DNA of 64,000 nt from Hyphomicrobiales bacterium (GTDB lineage: Bacteria > Pseudomonadota > Alphaproteobacteria > Rhizobiales > Beijerinckiaceae). A program made the position numbers and the translations under genes. A model generated the notes under the pieces. That model saw nothing but the letters and a program-made list of their open reading frames with translations, was not told where the DNA came from and searched no databases. The stretch is from NCBI GenBank assembly GCA_028868735.1, contig JAGWTW010000001.1:62001-126000 (forward strand), written 5' to 3'. This document shows positions 1 through 10,066 of this stretch, piece by piece (the first letter of the stretch is position 1; every line of letters begins with the position of its first letter).

Positions 1-65
1 CCGAAAGTAGCGGCTTGACGGTGGAACGGTTCGAGCCGATATCTGCGGCGCAGGATAATGAGTTG

Positions 66-446
66 ATGCGCTTCCTTGGTACGATATTGGGCTTGTTGAT
101 CGCCTTCGCGGTGGCGCTGCTGCCGTCGGCGAGCTACGCCCATATCGGCATACACGCGCCAGAAGCCGCTGTCGCGACGCAACCGTCTGCCGACAATTCG
201 GTTGTGTCGATGGGCATGTCCACGGACATCCTGACGCCGGCCGATGACTGCTGCGCGTGCCACAACAAGGCGGGCGATCCCTGCCAGTCTGCGGCGTGCT
301 GCACGGCGCATTGCGCCGGAGTCGCAGCCTTCTTCGAGACGCGGTTCGTGCAATTTCCGGCGCCGACGCATCTGCTCCCGCTGATCTCGGATCAGGTCCT
401 CTCGCTGCACGCGAACTCCCCGCCATTCCGACCTCCGCGCGTCTGA
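66..446 (+). CDS. Small secreted His/Cys-rich protein, RPPRV-tail family
   Basis: 126 residues. The start at 66 gives a clean signal peptide (MRFLGTILGLLIAFAVALLP...SYA) and has AGGA about 11 bases upstream; an in-frame ATG at 15 would add 17 polar residues. The mature part has a Cys-rich block (DDCCACH...CQSAACC...HC) and ends in PPFRPPRV. Four other proteins in the window (at 8134, 10067, 58699 and 63076) share the plan of signal peptide, short His/Cys/Met block, variable stretch and Pro/Arg-rich C-terminus. This resembles the DUF2946/CopL-like small proteins found beside copper genes. A periplasmic copper-binding role is inferred from the Cys/His content and neighbours. The family assignment is tentative. 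Confidence 0.7.
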   Translation: MRFLGTILGLLIAFAVALLPSASYAHIGIHAPEAAVATQPSADNSVVSMGMSTDILTPADDCCACHNKAGDPCQSAACCTAHCAGVAAFFETRFVQFPAPTHLLPLISDQVLSLHANSPPFRPPRV

Positions 447-558
447 TCTCCTGACCCGCTGCCCGCAGCGCGAGCGCACTCGCCTGCGAAGCAGCGAACG
501 GCTGCCCGCGTTCGAACGCGAACGAGCGGCCAAGGACCGATCGGCTAGGAGATCCGTC

Positions 559-675
559 ATGAAACGAGCCAATCCCAGCGCTGCCGCGACGGCCGCTGCG
601 TCTCGACATGACCTCTGTTCCGCGCTCCCCGAGAGGAATCGCGGTCGCCGGGAAGTCCTGTTCTTCATCGCTTGA
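559..675 (+). CDS. Possible 38-residue leader peptide or small protein
   Basis: A short frame starts at ATG 559 behind AGGAG (547-551, 7-base spacing) and stops at 673-675. The peptide begins MKRANPSAAATAAASRH and ends REVLFFIA. It has no recognisable domain or signal peptide. The good ribosome binding site and the position 57 bases ahead of the Spy-like gene suggest either a small protein or a translated leader. It lies in the otherwise gene-free stretch 447-732, where nothing else stands out. Confidence 0.3.
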   Translation: MKRANPSAAATAAASRHDLCSALPERNRGRREVLFFIA

Positions 676-732
676 AAGCATGTCCGGCGATCGGGCGCCT
701 GCGCCTTTCGCCGCAGAAGCAGGAGAAATAAC

Positions 733-1464
733 ATGAAATCGACCCTCAAGACTCTCGCAATCGCGCTCGCCATGACGGCGCCATTCGCGCCTCCCATGAT
801 CGCGCCCGCTGTCGCCCAAAGCGCCGCGGACCACGACGCCCACCATCCGCAGCTGAGCGCTGTGCCGGCGCCTGCTCCCGTTGCGCCGCCCGCAGCCCAG
901 TCCGGCCCCGCCGGCGTCGGCGGGATACCCATGATGAACATGATGGGCGAAGGCGGCGGCATGGATATGCCCGGCATGATGCGGATGATGAGTATGATGG
1001 ACGGCGGCATGGCCGGCAGTGGGATGAGCGCGCTCGGCGCGCTCGACCACATCGAAGGGCGGTTGGCTTATCTCCGCGCAGAACTGCGGATTACGGATGC
1101 CCAGACCGCGGCGTGGAACGCGTTTGCCGATGCGCTGCGCGCGCAGGCGCAGAAGCTCGGGCAATTGCGCGGTCCGATGATGATGCAAGGCGCGGCGCAA
1201 CAGGCGCCCACTCTGGTCGATCGCTTCGACCAGCAGGAGCGCTGGCTCACGGCCCGTCTCGACGGCGTCCGCGCGATCAAGGCCGTGTTCGCGCCGCTAT
1301 TTGCGACCCTGTCGGACGACCAGAAGAAAACCGCCGACGAATTGCTCGGCCCGCATTTCGGGGCGCCCATGATGGGCTTTGCCGGAATGATGGGCGGCGG
1401 AATGATGCAGCCCGGCCAGGCGAAGCCCGGCGCGGCCATGCCGATGCCGGGAATGGGCCGGTGA
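733..1464 (+). CDS. Spy/CpxP-like LTXXQ-motif periplasmic protein
   Basis: 243 residues with an N-terminal signal peptide (cleavage near PAVAQ). A Met/Gly-rich linker (MMNMMGEGGGMDMPGMMRMM, about residues 67-90) precedes a helical region carrying two LTXXQ-like motifs, LRITDAQ and LSDDQ, typical of the Spy/CpxP/CnrX-ZraP fold of periplasmic chaperones and metal sensors. The C-terminus is again Met/Gly-rich (GMMGGGMMQPG). Gene start: AGGAGAAATAAC just before ATG 733. It leads a tightly packed run through DUF2933, the methyltransferase, DUF411 and copA. Periplasmic buffering or sensing of Cu(I)/Ag(I) is inferred from the Met clusters and context. Confidence 0.8.
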   Translation: MKSTLKTLAIALAMTAPFAPPMIAPAVAQSAADHDAHHPQLSAVPAPAPVAPPAAQSGPAGVGGIPMMNMMGEGGGMDMPGMMRMMSMMDGGMAGSGMSALGALDHIEGRLAYLRAELRITDAQTAAWNAFADALRAQAQKLGQLRGPMMMQGAAQQAPTLVDRFDQQERWLTARLDGVRAIKAVFAPLFATLSDDQKKTADELLGPHFGAPMMGFAGMMGGGMMQPGQAKPGAAMPMPGMGR

Positions 1465-1480
1465 GCAGGAGGAAGTCGTC

Positions 1481-1735
1481 ATGTCGTTCCACGATCACTC
1501 CCATCACGAAGAGCCGCAGCGAAGCGGCTTTTTGACTTCGCGCGCCGGTCTCGTCCTGATCGGCTTTCTCATCATCGCCGGCGCGCTGCTGTTCACCGAG
1601 CATCGCGCCCACGTTCTTGGGCTCCTTATCTGGCTGCCGCTTCTGGCCTGCCCGCTGATGCATCTCTTCATGCATGGCGGGCACGGCGGACATGGAGGAC
1701 ACGGCGGCCAGGGCGGCGGAGCCGGAAAGGAATGA
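1481..1735 (+). CDS. DUF2933-type small membrane protein
   Basis: 84 residues. An N-terminal His-rich segment (MSFHDHSHHEE) is followed by two hydrophobic segments (about 24-42 and 46-62) and a C-terminal HGGHGGHGGHGG tail. The ending PLLACPLMHLFMHGG is the usual DUF2933 signature (C-P-L-M-H). AGGAGG lies 9 bases before ATG 1481. The stop sits 3 bases before the next gene. Members of this family are small inner-membrane proteins found with copper and silver genes; the biochemical role is unknown, and His/Met metal binding is inference. Confidence 0.8.
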   Translation: MSFHDHSHHEEPQRSGFLTSRAGLVLIGFLIIAGALLFTEHRAHVLGLLIWLPLLACPLMHLFMHGGHGGHGGHGGQGGGAGKE

Positions 1736-1738
1736 GCC

Positions 1739-2419
1739 ATGCAACACGATTCATTCACCTCCTCCTATGGCCTCTGGAGCCTGGTGATCGTCAATTCGGT
1801 CGTCTTCATCCTGTTCGGCTACAGCTTCTTCAAGCCGCAGACGACGCGCGACTGGCGATCGTTCAGCGCGTTCAGCGCGTTTCTCGTCGCGCTGTTCACG
1901 GAGATGTACGGCTTTCCGCTGACGATCTATCTCCTGTCCGGCTGGCTCCAGACGCACTATCCCGACGTCGACTGGTTCTCGCACGACGCCGGCCATCTGC
2001 TCGAAATGATGTTCGGCTGGAAGACCAATCCGCACGCAGGGCCGTTTCACATCCTGAGCTTCTTCCTGATCGGCGGCGGCTTCATGCTGATCGCTGCGGG
2101 CTGGCGCGTTCTCTACGACGCACAGCGGCGCCGCGCGCTTGCGACGGAGGGCGTCTATTCCTACGTGCGACACCCCCAATATGACGGGTTCATCCTCGTG
2201 ATGCTCGGCTTCCTCGTGCAATGGCCGACGATCCTGACGCTCGCCATGTTCCCGGTTCTGGTCTTCATGTATGTGAAGCTTGCGAAAACCGAGGAGCGCG
2301 AGGCGCTCGCCGAATTCCCCGACGAATATCGCAAATATGCGGCAGCCATGCCGGGGTTCGTTCCAAAGCTCGACCGCCTCTTCGGCGGATCGCACACCGG
2401 GACCTACTCAAATGGCTGA
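1739..2419 (+). CDS. ICMT-like integral membrane methyltransferase
   Basis: 226 residues with about five membrane segments. The C-terminal half holds the isoprenylcysteine carboxyl methyltransferase/phospholipid methyltransferase signature: GVYSYVRHPQYDGFILVMLG (about 140-160) and EEREALAEFPDEYRKYA near the end, which form the SAM-binding pocket in this family. The substrate in bacteria is unknown. It starts 3 bases after the DUF2933 gene and its stop overlaps the area ahead of the DUF411 gene, so it is translated within the same operon. Association with copper-resistance genes is common for this family, but its function there has not been settled. Confidence 0.8.
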   Translation: MQHDSFTSSYGLWSLVIVNSVVFILFGYSFFKPQTTRDWRSFSAFSAFLVALFTEMYGFPLTIYLLSGWLQTHYPDVDWFSHDAGHLLEMMFGWKTNPHAGPFHILSFFLIGGGFMLIAAGWRVLYDAQRRRALATEGVYSYVRHPQYDGFILVMLGFLVQWPTILTLAMFPVLVFMYVKLAKTEEREALAEFPDEYRKYAAAMPGFVPKLDRLFGGSHTGTYSNG

Positions 2420-2474
2420 CCCCACGAAATCGGCGGCGCGCGACGGCGCGCCGCGCGTCAACGGAGCATTTCCC

Positions 2475-2921
2475 ATGTCGAAGACCATGAAGCGCGCCCT
2501 TCTGCTCGTTGCCTTAGGCGTCGCCGCCCCCGCGGCGGCGCTGGGTGAAGAGATCGACGTGTGGCGCTCGCCTTTCTGCGGATGCTGTCATCTCTGGATG
2601 AAGCACATGGAATCCGCAGGCTTCACGGTGCGGTCGAACGAGACGGACGATCTCATGGCCGTCAAGAGGGAACGCAAAGTTCCGCCTGATCTCGCCTCCT
2701 GCCACACCGCCGTCGTCGCCGGCTACACGATCGAAGGCCATGTGCCGGCCGCGGACGTGCAGAAGCTGCTCGCCGACCGCCCGGACGCGCTCGGGCTCGT
2801 CCTGCCGGGCATGCCGGCGGGTTCGCCCGGCATGGGCATTGGTGCGGAACCCTATGACGTTCTCCTCCTCCAAAAGGACGGATCGACGAAAATCTTCGCG
2901 CATCACGCGGGGACGACATGA
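2475..2921 (+). CDS. DUF411 metal-binding periplasmic protein
   Basis: 148 residues. The start at 2475 (GGAG 8-11 bases upstream) gives signal peptide MSKTMKRALLLVALGVAAPAAALG; upstream in-frame ATGs at 2280 and 2412 would bury it. The mature protein has the DUF411 hallmarks WRSPFCGCCHLW (Cys35, 37, 38), a conserved CHTA, IEGHVPA, and LPGMPAGSPGM. The family is predicted to have a thioredoxin-like fold and is linked to copper handling. A second DUF411 protein lies at 51261. It precedes copA by 41 bases, probably in one transcript. Confidence 0.85.
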   Translation: MSKTMKRALLLVALGVAAPAAALGEEIDVWRSPFCGCCHLWMKHMESAGFTVRSNETDDLMAVKRERKVPPDLASCHTAVVAGYTIEGHVPAADVQKLLADRPDALGLVLPGMPAGSPGMGIGAEPYDVLLLQKDGSTKIFAHHAGTT

Positions 2922-2962
2922 GCGCACGTCGATCGAGCGATGACAATTGAAGGAAGCACGCG

Positions 2963-5320
<2,358 letters not shown>

Positions 5321-5332
5321 GGGGAGGCGGTC

Positions 5333-5446
5333 ATGATGGGATACGGAATGTCCGGCGGGTTCTTCGGCATGGGCCTTTATGGCCTGCTGTTTCTGATCCT
5401 GCTCGTTCTCGCGATCGCGGCGCTCGTGAAGTATCTGCGCGGTTGA
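5333..5446 (+). CDS. 37-residue single-pass membrane peptide
   Basis: A short frame starts at ATG 5333 behind GGGGAGG (5321-5327), 12 bases after the copA stop, and ends with TGA 5444-5446. The peptide starts MMGYGMSGGFFGMGLYG, continues with a strongly hydrophobic stretch (LLFLILLVLAIAALV) and ends KYLRG. The Met/Tyr/Gly start echoes the YGPGYGMM and SHOCT proteins at 50-57 kb. The strong ribosome site and membrane helix make it a credible gene. A role as a small CopA-associated membrane subunit is speculation. Confidence 0.7.
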   Translation: MMGYGMSGGFFGMGLYGLLFLILLVLAIAALVKYLRG

Positions 5447-5507
5447 ACGAAGCAGCGCGGCGTTTCGGATGGCTCGCGTCGAGGCAGCTCACACATAGGA
5501 GACGATT

Positions 5508-5891
5508 ATGGCCTACCATTTCTCAAAGAAGCTCGACATGTCCTTCGACGAGGCGGTCGCGCGGACGACCGAAGCCCTCAAGGACGAGGGGTTCGGCGTT
5601 CTCACGCAGATCGACGTCAAGGAGACATTGAAAAACAAGCTTGGCGTCGAATTCCGGCCGTATCGTATTCTCGGGGCCTGCAATCCGGCCTTCGCGCACA
5701 AGGCGCTCCTGGCGGAAGACAAGATCGGCACGATGCTTCCGTGCAACGTGATCGTGCAGCAGACGCCGAGCGGCGTCGAGGTGTCGGCGGTCGATCCAGT
5801 CGCGTCGATGGCCGCGATTCACAATCCAGAACTCGCAGATATCGCGACGACCGTGCAGACGAAGCTGAAGAACGTCATCGACTCGCTCTGA
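5508..5891 (+). CDS. DUF302 domain protein
   Basis: 127 residues, no signal peptide. Begins MAYHFSKKLDMSFDEAVART and contains the DUF302 core: GFGVLTQIDVKETLKNKLG, then RPYRILGACNPAFAHKAL and IGTMLPCNVIVQ. Length matches the family. AGGAGACGATT precedes ATG 5508. The function of DUF302 is not established; members are frequent next to copper and oxidative-stress genes. It follows the small membrane peptide by 61 bases and is likely co-transcribed with copA. Confidence 0.85.
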   Translation: MAYHFSKKLDMSFDEAVARTTEALKDEGFGVLTQIDVKETLKNKLGVEFRPYRILGACNPAFAHKALLAEDKIGTMLPCNVIVQQTPSGVEVSAVDPVASMAAIHNPELADIATTVQTKLKNVIDSL

Positions 5892-5979
5892 GCGTATCAG
5901 GCGTCGCAGGTGCGTGCCGGTCGTTCAACCCCGCTCCGAATCGCGGATCCCACGAACATTCCTGATGAGAAACGCAGTC

Positions 5980-7173
5980 ATGACATCGAACAAAACGGCC
6001 TGTGGACGGAATGTCCTCAATCGCTGCCACAGCCCGCGCTGCGAACACAGCGTCCCGTTCCTGTGGCCTTTTGCGGCAGCCATCGAACTCGGCGAAGAGG
6101 GAATGAAGCTCTTCCAGCGGAATCTCGGCTTCCTGTCAGAGACGCAGAAAATCGCCGCGCCGCCGCCGCCCGAATGGGCGACCGCAAATCGCGTGCTTCT
6201 CGACATGGACACAATGCGGCTGCGGGATTTTGGACCGCCTGTGAACAGCGATCTACCCGTCCTGATCGACGCGCCGTATGCGGGGCACTCGTCGACGATC
6301 GCCGATTACGACAAGGGCCAGAGTCTCGTCGAAACGCTGCTGGCCTCCGGCCTGAAACGTGTTCTCGTCGCCGACTGGAAAGCGGCGACGCCCGAGATGA
6401 AGGACTTCGACATCGACAAATATCTGGCCGAGATCAACGCCGCTGTCGACGACCTCGGCGGCCGCGTCGCGCTGGTCGGCCTCTGTCAGGGCGGCTGGAT
6501 GTCGTCGATCTATGCGGCGCGCTTTCCGTCCAAGGTGCGCGCGCTCGTGCTCGCCGGCTCGCCGATCGACACGCATGCCGGAGATGGGCCGCTGAAACAG
6601 ATGGTCGAGAGCCTGCCGGCTTCATTCTATGACAACCTGGTCGATGCTGGCGGCGGTTTGATGCGCGGGCAGACCATGCTGGCGGGCTGGAAGAACATGC
6701 ACCCGACCGAGCAGTTTCTCGGAAAGTACATCGATCTCTACGCCAATCTCGGCGACGAGAGCTATCTCAAGAGGACCGAGACGTTCGAGCGCTGGTACGA
6801 AAACCCCGTCGATTTGCCCGGCCGATATTATCTGCAAGCGATCAAGCGGCTGTTCCGCGACAACGAACTGGCGCGCGGCGCGTTCGTCGCGCTCGGTCGG
6901 CGCGTCACCCTCAAAGACGTCTCGTGTCCCCTCTATTTGCTGGCGGGCGAAGCCGACGACATTACGACGCCCGAGCAGGTGTTCGCAGCGGCGAAGCTGG
7001 TCGCGACGCCCCCGGGCGAAATCGAAAAGCGCGTGGTTCCCGGCGGTCATATCGGCCTGTTCATGGGAGCGCGCACGCTGGCCGAAACATGGCCGTTGGT
7101 CGGGAACTGGCTCCAACGGGCGACTGGAACTGGGACGTGCGCGGATCACGACGTTGTCGATCAGGAGGCTTGA
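5980..7173 (+). CDS. PHA synthase/depolymerase-like alpha/beta hydrolase
   Basis: 397 residues from ATG 5980 (GAGAAA about 10 bases upstream; in-frame ATGs at 5914 and 5965 are alternatives). An N-terminal helix-rich segment (WPFAAAIELGEEGMKLFQRN) resembles the lead-in of PhaC-type enzymes. The nucleophile elbow reads GLCQGGW, the GxCxGG box with cysteine as in class III PHA synthases (GICQGG), rather than the serine of ordinary lipases. The late segment YLLAGEADDITTPEQ would hold the acid and GGHIGLF the histidine. The fold is clear; whether it makes or breaks polyester or does something else is not. Its place inside a copper cluster is unusual. Confidence 0.65.
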   Translation: MTSNKTACGRNVLNRCHSPRCEHSVPFLWPFAAAIELGEEGMKLFQRNLGFLSETQKIAAPPPPEWATANRVLLDMDTMRLRDFGPPVNSDLPVLIDAPYAGHSSTIADYDKGQSLVETLLASGLKRVLVADWKAATPEMKDFDIDKYLAEINAAVDDLGGRVALVGLCQGGWMSSIYAARFPSKVRALVLAGSPIDTHAGDGPLKQMVESLPASFYDNLVDAGGGLMRGQTMLAGWKNMHPTEQFLGKYIDLYANLGDESYLKRTETFERWYENPVDLPGRYYLQAIKRLFRDNELARGAFVALGRRVTLKDVSCPLYLLAGEADDITTPEQVFAAAKLVATPPGEIEKRVVPGGHIGLFMGARTLAETWPLVGNWLQRATGTGTCADHDVVDQEA

Positions 7174-7322
7174 CGCGGTGCACGATGCCTTCGGGACCGA
7201 CAGAACTAGTTCTTCCCGTGCGCTGCACAGGCGTCGGAATGCAGCTTGCTGGGCCGCGTCGCCGTGGACGCCCCCGCAACCGGAGACGCGCAAGTTTCGC
7301 CGCTCAAGTCGAGGAGGCGCAA

Positions 7323-7727
7323 ATGACCGTCCGGTCCAATAGTCGGACAGCGTTCGCGCTCTTATGCGTCGTCGCCGGCTTTACGCCTGCCCGGGCGGCG
7401 AAACCCACGGTGTTCGACTTTTACGAATACATGCAACGGATGGAGAGACACCCCAATACGCGCGAATGCCTCTGGGTGGCGGCGCGGGTAGAAAACGTCG
7501 TCTCGGACAAACGAGAGCTCGTTCTGTCTCATGGCGCGATTCCGCGGCTCGATATGCCGGCGATGACAATGGCTTTCGCGCCGGCCGACGCCGCGGCGTT
7601 CGGTTTGGTTCATCGGGGAGACTGGATTGATATTCGTGTCGTCAGGGACGACGGGTCCATGCGGATCGTCGATTTTCGGAGTCGGGGCGATGAGCGCGCG
7701 ACGCCCACCGCCTCACATGCGTGCTGA
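7323..7727 (+). CDS. CusF-like periplasmic copper chaperone (variant 1)
   Basis: 134 residues from ATG 7323, with GGAGG at 7312-7316 (6-base spacing). Signal peptide ends near TPARA. The OB-fold metal site reads SHGAIPRLDMPAMTMAF: the His and the two Met of CusF (H...MTM) are kept, but the position of the metal-stacking Trp is Met. The following GLVHRGDWIDIRVV matches the family C-terminus. It binds Cu(I)/Ag(I) in the periplasm and hands it to the RND adaptor in known homologs. First of four CusF-like genes in the window. Confidence 0.8.
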   Translation: MTVRSNSRTAFALLCVVAGFTPARAAKPTVFDFYEYMQRMERHPNTRECLWVAARVENVVSDKRELVLSHGAIPRLDMPAMTMAFAPADAAAFGLVHRGDWIDIRVVRDDGSMRIVDFRSRGDERATPTASHAC

Positions 7728-7806
7728 TTGGCGAACAGCTCCAGAGGCTCTCGGCCGCGGGGACAGAGTGTGTCACGTCAGCGCGTCGCCGCAACGGGGT
7801 GAACCG

Positions 7807-8058
7807 ATGCATACGATCGAATTCGAAATCATTGATTTTCGCTCCCCGGAGGAAGCGGAAAATCTGGCGCGCCACATGCGTGGGACAAAGGGTGTGGCCG
7901 AGGCCTCTGCCACGTTTGCGCCGGGCTCCTTGATCGTGCGCTACGATCCGCACAGAGTCACGCCGCCAGAACTCGAAACCGCGGTCCTGGACTGCCGAGA
8001 GCACTGCAAGGGCAGTTTCGTGATCGCCCACATCTGCGCTCCCACGGTGAGGCGTTAA
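7807..8058 (+). CDS. HMA-like ferredoxin-fold small protein lacking CxxC
   Basis: 83 residues from ATG 7807 (GGGGTG 7-12 bases upstream). The pattern MHTIEFEIIDFRSPEEAENL, then GTKGVAEASATFAPGSLIVRYD and a terminal TPPELETAVLDC, has the beta-alpha-beta rhythm of a heavy-metal-associated domain (a loop, the VxxVxV strand, the xxVxYDP strand). The usual metal-binding CxxC after the first strand is absent; two Cys (DCREHC) sit near the C-terminus instead. No signal peptide. Metal binding through the displaced cysteines is conjecture. Confidence 0.55.
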   Translation: MHTIEFEIIDFRSPEEAENLARHMRGTKGVAEASATFAPGSLIVRYDPHRVTPPELETAVLDCREHCKGSFVIAHICAPTVRR

Positions 8059-8133
8059 CCAGGCGCCGCATTCGCCGCTCGGGCGGAGTTCGGCCGCATT
8101 GCGCGACGCGCGTTTTTGTATGAAGGACCTCAT

Positions 8134-8472
8134 ATGGGACGTTGTCTGGCGATTCGACGCATTCTTGCCGTCCTTGCGATGCTCGGCCTGCTGGTCGCGC
8201 CGGTAGCCGGATTCGCGCATAGCGCCATGGATCATGGGCCGTCGATGGCGGTGAGCGCCGACGGCGGACCGTGCTGCCCCGACAACCCATCCGACGATTG
8301 CCCAAAATGCGCGCTGACGGCGCCATGCATGGCGCAATGCCTGCAGAACGTCGCCGACGCGCATACCATCGCGCCGGTCGGCGAGTCGACCTGCGCCGCG
8401 ATCCTCGCGCGATTTGACGAGGCCGTAGCGGGACTGGCGCACGCGCCTCCGCGAAGACCCCCACGCATCTGA
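8134..8472 (+). CDS. Small secreted Cys-rich protein, RPPRI-tail family
   Basis: 112 residues from ATG 8134, preceded by AAGGA (8123-8127). Signal peptide MGRCLAIRRILAVLAMLGLLVAPVAGFAH. The mature part has HSAMDHGPSM, GPCCPDNPSDDCPKCALTAPC and MAQC, and ends APPRRPPRI. Same plan as the proteins at 66, 10067 and 63076 (DUF2946/CopL-like). A copper-binding role is inferred from composition and neighbours. Confidence 0.7.
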   Translation: MGRCLAIRRILAVLAMLGLLVAPVAGFAHSAMDHGPSMAVSADGGPCCPDNPSDDCPKCALTAPCMAQCLQNVADAHTIAPVGESTCAAILARFDEAVAGLAHAPPRRPPRI

Positions 8473-8648
8473 AATTCGCCGGCCGAGCGCCGGGCGCGTG
8501 CGTCGCGCTCTCATTGAGCGTGGCGGCGATTGCCATGGGCGCTTTAGCGCATTCGCGCGCGCCGGCGGCGCCGAACCGCTTGCTTCGCCCCAAAAGCGAC
8601 GGCAGCCGGCGCGAAAAATCAACTCTTAATCGCCTGATAGTTTCTTAA

Positions 8649-8700
8649 TACTGTGTCCTTTACAGTACACGCCTTCGCTTGCGCGAACGTATGTAACGTT
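8649..8700 (+). promoter_or_regulatory. Two inverted repeats in the cusF upstream region
   Basis: The 326-base gap 8473-8798 is unusually AT-rich for this window. It contains TACTGT-N7-ACAGTA (8649-8667) and AACGT-N5-ACGTT (8686-8700), both perfect. They lie 99-150 bases ahead of the CusF-like gene at 8799, so they are candidate operators for the operon that runs on to cusBA. No -35/-10 pair can be fixed with confidence. No other gene is seen in the gap. Confidence 0.4.
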
Positions 8701-8798
8701 AAATCTTCGTAATACTGATGCAAATCAAAGAAAAGGCGCGATTCCGGGGTAACTATTCACGCGTTGCTGTGACCGGCAATCTCTAATGGAGAATCCCA

Positions 8799-9164
8799 AT
8801 GTTCAAATCGAAATCGCGGGTCGCCCTTGCGCTCGCGCTCGCCCTGACCGGCGCCGCGCCTGCTCTCGCAGGCATGAGCACGGCCGATTATTTCCAGCGC
8901 ATCGAGAAGCTGCGCGCGACCCAGACCAATCCGCAGGATGCGCCCTGGGTGCGCGTCACAGTGAACAGAATCGCCCTCCCGGCAAGAAGCATCACTGTCT
9001 CGCACGGACCGATTGCGAAGATCGACATGCCCGCCATGACGATGACGTGGACCGTCGCGGATGCGACGCATCTCGCCATGCTGCACAAGGGCGATCCGGT
9101 CGACATCCAGCTCGATAAACGCGACGGCGTGGTGCAGGTCGTCGATTTCCGCATGCAGCGCTGA
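8799..9164 (+). CDS. CusF-like periplasmic copper chaperone (variant 2)
   Basis: 121 residues; GGAG lies 9 bases before ATG 8799. Signal peptide ends at ALAGM. Metal site SHGPIAKIDMPAMTMTW keeps His and both Met, with Met replacing the CusF Trp, as in the gene at 7323. The sequence YFQRIEKLRATQTNP before the fold parallels FYEYMQRMERHPNT of the first copy, so these two form a sub-family with an added N-terminal helix. Probably first gene of the operon 8799-17047. Confidence 0.85.
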   Translation: MFKSKSRVALALALALTGAAPALAGMSTADYFQRIEKLRATQTNPQDAPWVRVTVNRIALPARSITVSHGPIAKIDMPAMTMTWTVADATHLAMLHKGDPVDIQLDKRDGVVQVVDFRMQR

Positions 9165-9208
9165 TCGTCGTCTCGACCTGCAAACCCGACAGAACAGGAG
9201 ACCGAATC

Positions 9209-9523
9209 ATGAAAACCTTCAAACTCGCTCTTATTGGCGCTGCGCTCGTCGCATCCGGGGCGATCGTCGCCGCTCAATACGCGCCTGAAGGCAACGGGAG
9301 CATCGCCACCGCGTCCTATGCTGCGCCCGAGAGCAACGGGAACGTCGTCACGGCGTTCAACCGCACGCCGGAAGGAAACGGCGCCTTCACGACGGCGTTC
9401 TACCGCACGCCCGAAGGCCGAGGGGCCGTCACGGCCGCCTCTCATCGCGCGCCGGCGGGACGTGGCACCGATTCCATCGCGTCATACGCCGCTCCCGAAA
9501 GCAATGGAAACGCGACCGGATGA
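9209..9523 (+). CDS. Secreted protein built of a 14-residue tandem repeat
   Basis: 104 residues. A 23-residue signal peptide (MKTFKLALIGAALVASGAIV..) is followed by six repeats of about 14 residues with consensus Y-x-[AT]-P-E-[GS]-N-G-x-x-x-T-A-[FS]: for example YAAPESNGNVVTAF, NRTPEGNGAFTTAF, YRTPEGRGAVTAAS. No Cys, few Met or His, so it is not an obvious metal binder. AGGAGACCGAATC precedes ATG 9209. Unrecognised; perhaps an extracellular or envelope matrix protein induced with the copper genes. Neighbours on both sides are CusF-like chaperones. Confidence 0.7.
   Translation: MKTFKLALIGAALVASGAIVAAQYAPEGNGSIATASYAAPESNGNVVTAFNRTPEGNGAFTTAFYRTPEGRGAVTAASHRAPAGRGTDSIASYAAPESNGNATG
9278..9520 (+). 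repeat. 42-base coding tandem repeat, about six units
   Basis: Units start at 9278, 9317, 9359, 9401, 9443 and 9485. The first is 39 bases, the next four 42 and the last partial. The repeats are diverged at DNA level but keep frame, so the selection is on protein. Confidence 0.75.
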
Positions 9524-9606
9524 CCGGCCGCCGCTCGGACGCGGCGGCCGAGCCGCGGCGTCCGAGCGCGTCATAGGACGCTCCACAACCACAGGATGGG
9601 AAAGCC

Positions 9607-9978
9607 ATGTTCAGTCGAAACATCGTCGCAATCGCCGCCGCCTGTGCGGCATTGGCCGTCGCCGGCGCTGCCGGGGCGACTCCGGCAGGTCTTCGGTTCA
9701 GCGAATCACGTTCCATCATGGCGTCGGATCAATCCACGCCCTGGCGGCGCGTCGAAGTCGTCGAGGTCAATCTCTCGAAGCGGCGTGTGACCATCAGACA
9801 TGATGCGCTGAGCGATCGACCGATGCAGAGGATGGCGATGAGCTTCGCCGCCGCCGAATGGAGCCATATCGCCATGCTGCGGCCGGGCGACCATATCGAG
9901 GTTCAGATCGGTCCCGGTCGGAGAGGCCGAATCATCGGCTTCCGCATGATGCACGGGTCCGGAAATTTCTTCACATGA
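9607..9978 (+). CDS. Divergent CusF-like periplasmic protein
   Basis: 123 residues with signal peptide ending GAAGA. The fold-defining parts are RRVTIRHDALSDRPMQRMAMSF and MLRPGDHIEVQIG, parallel to the CusF pattern H...M..M.M.F...L..GD.I.... The metal site becomes H-N8-M-Q-R-M-A-M, three Met and one His in place of H/W/M/M. It sits between the repeat protein and the next His/Cys-rich protein. A Cu(I)/Ag(I)-binding role is likely by homology but more distant than for the other three copies. Confidence 0.65.
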   Translation: MFSRNIVAIAAACAALAVAGAAGATPAGLRFSESRSIMASDQSTPWRRVEVVEVNLSKRRVTIRHDALSDRPMQRMAMSFAAAEWSHIAMLRPGDHIEVQIGPGRRGRIIGFRMMHGSGNFFT

Positions 9979-10066
9979 GAGAACGTCTCGGGTGTCTTCT
10001 GATCCAAGTCAACGCCGAAGGCTTCCGTTTGGCTATAGACGGTCGCTTGTTGTAGATTGGCTTCCA

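Noticed and set aside
9278-9520. Regular 42-base repeats considered as a CRISPR or iteron array
   Set aside because: Repeats are coding, keep frame, are diverged and have no spacers.
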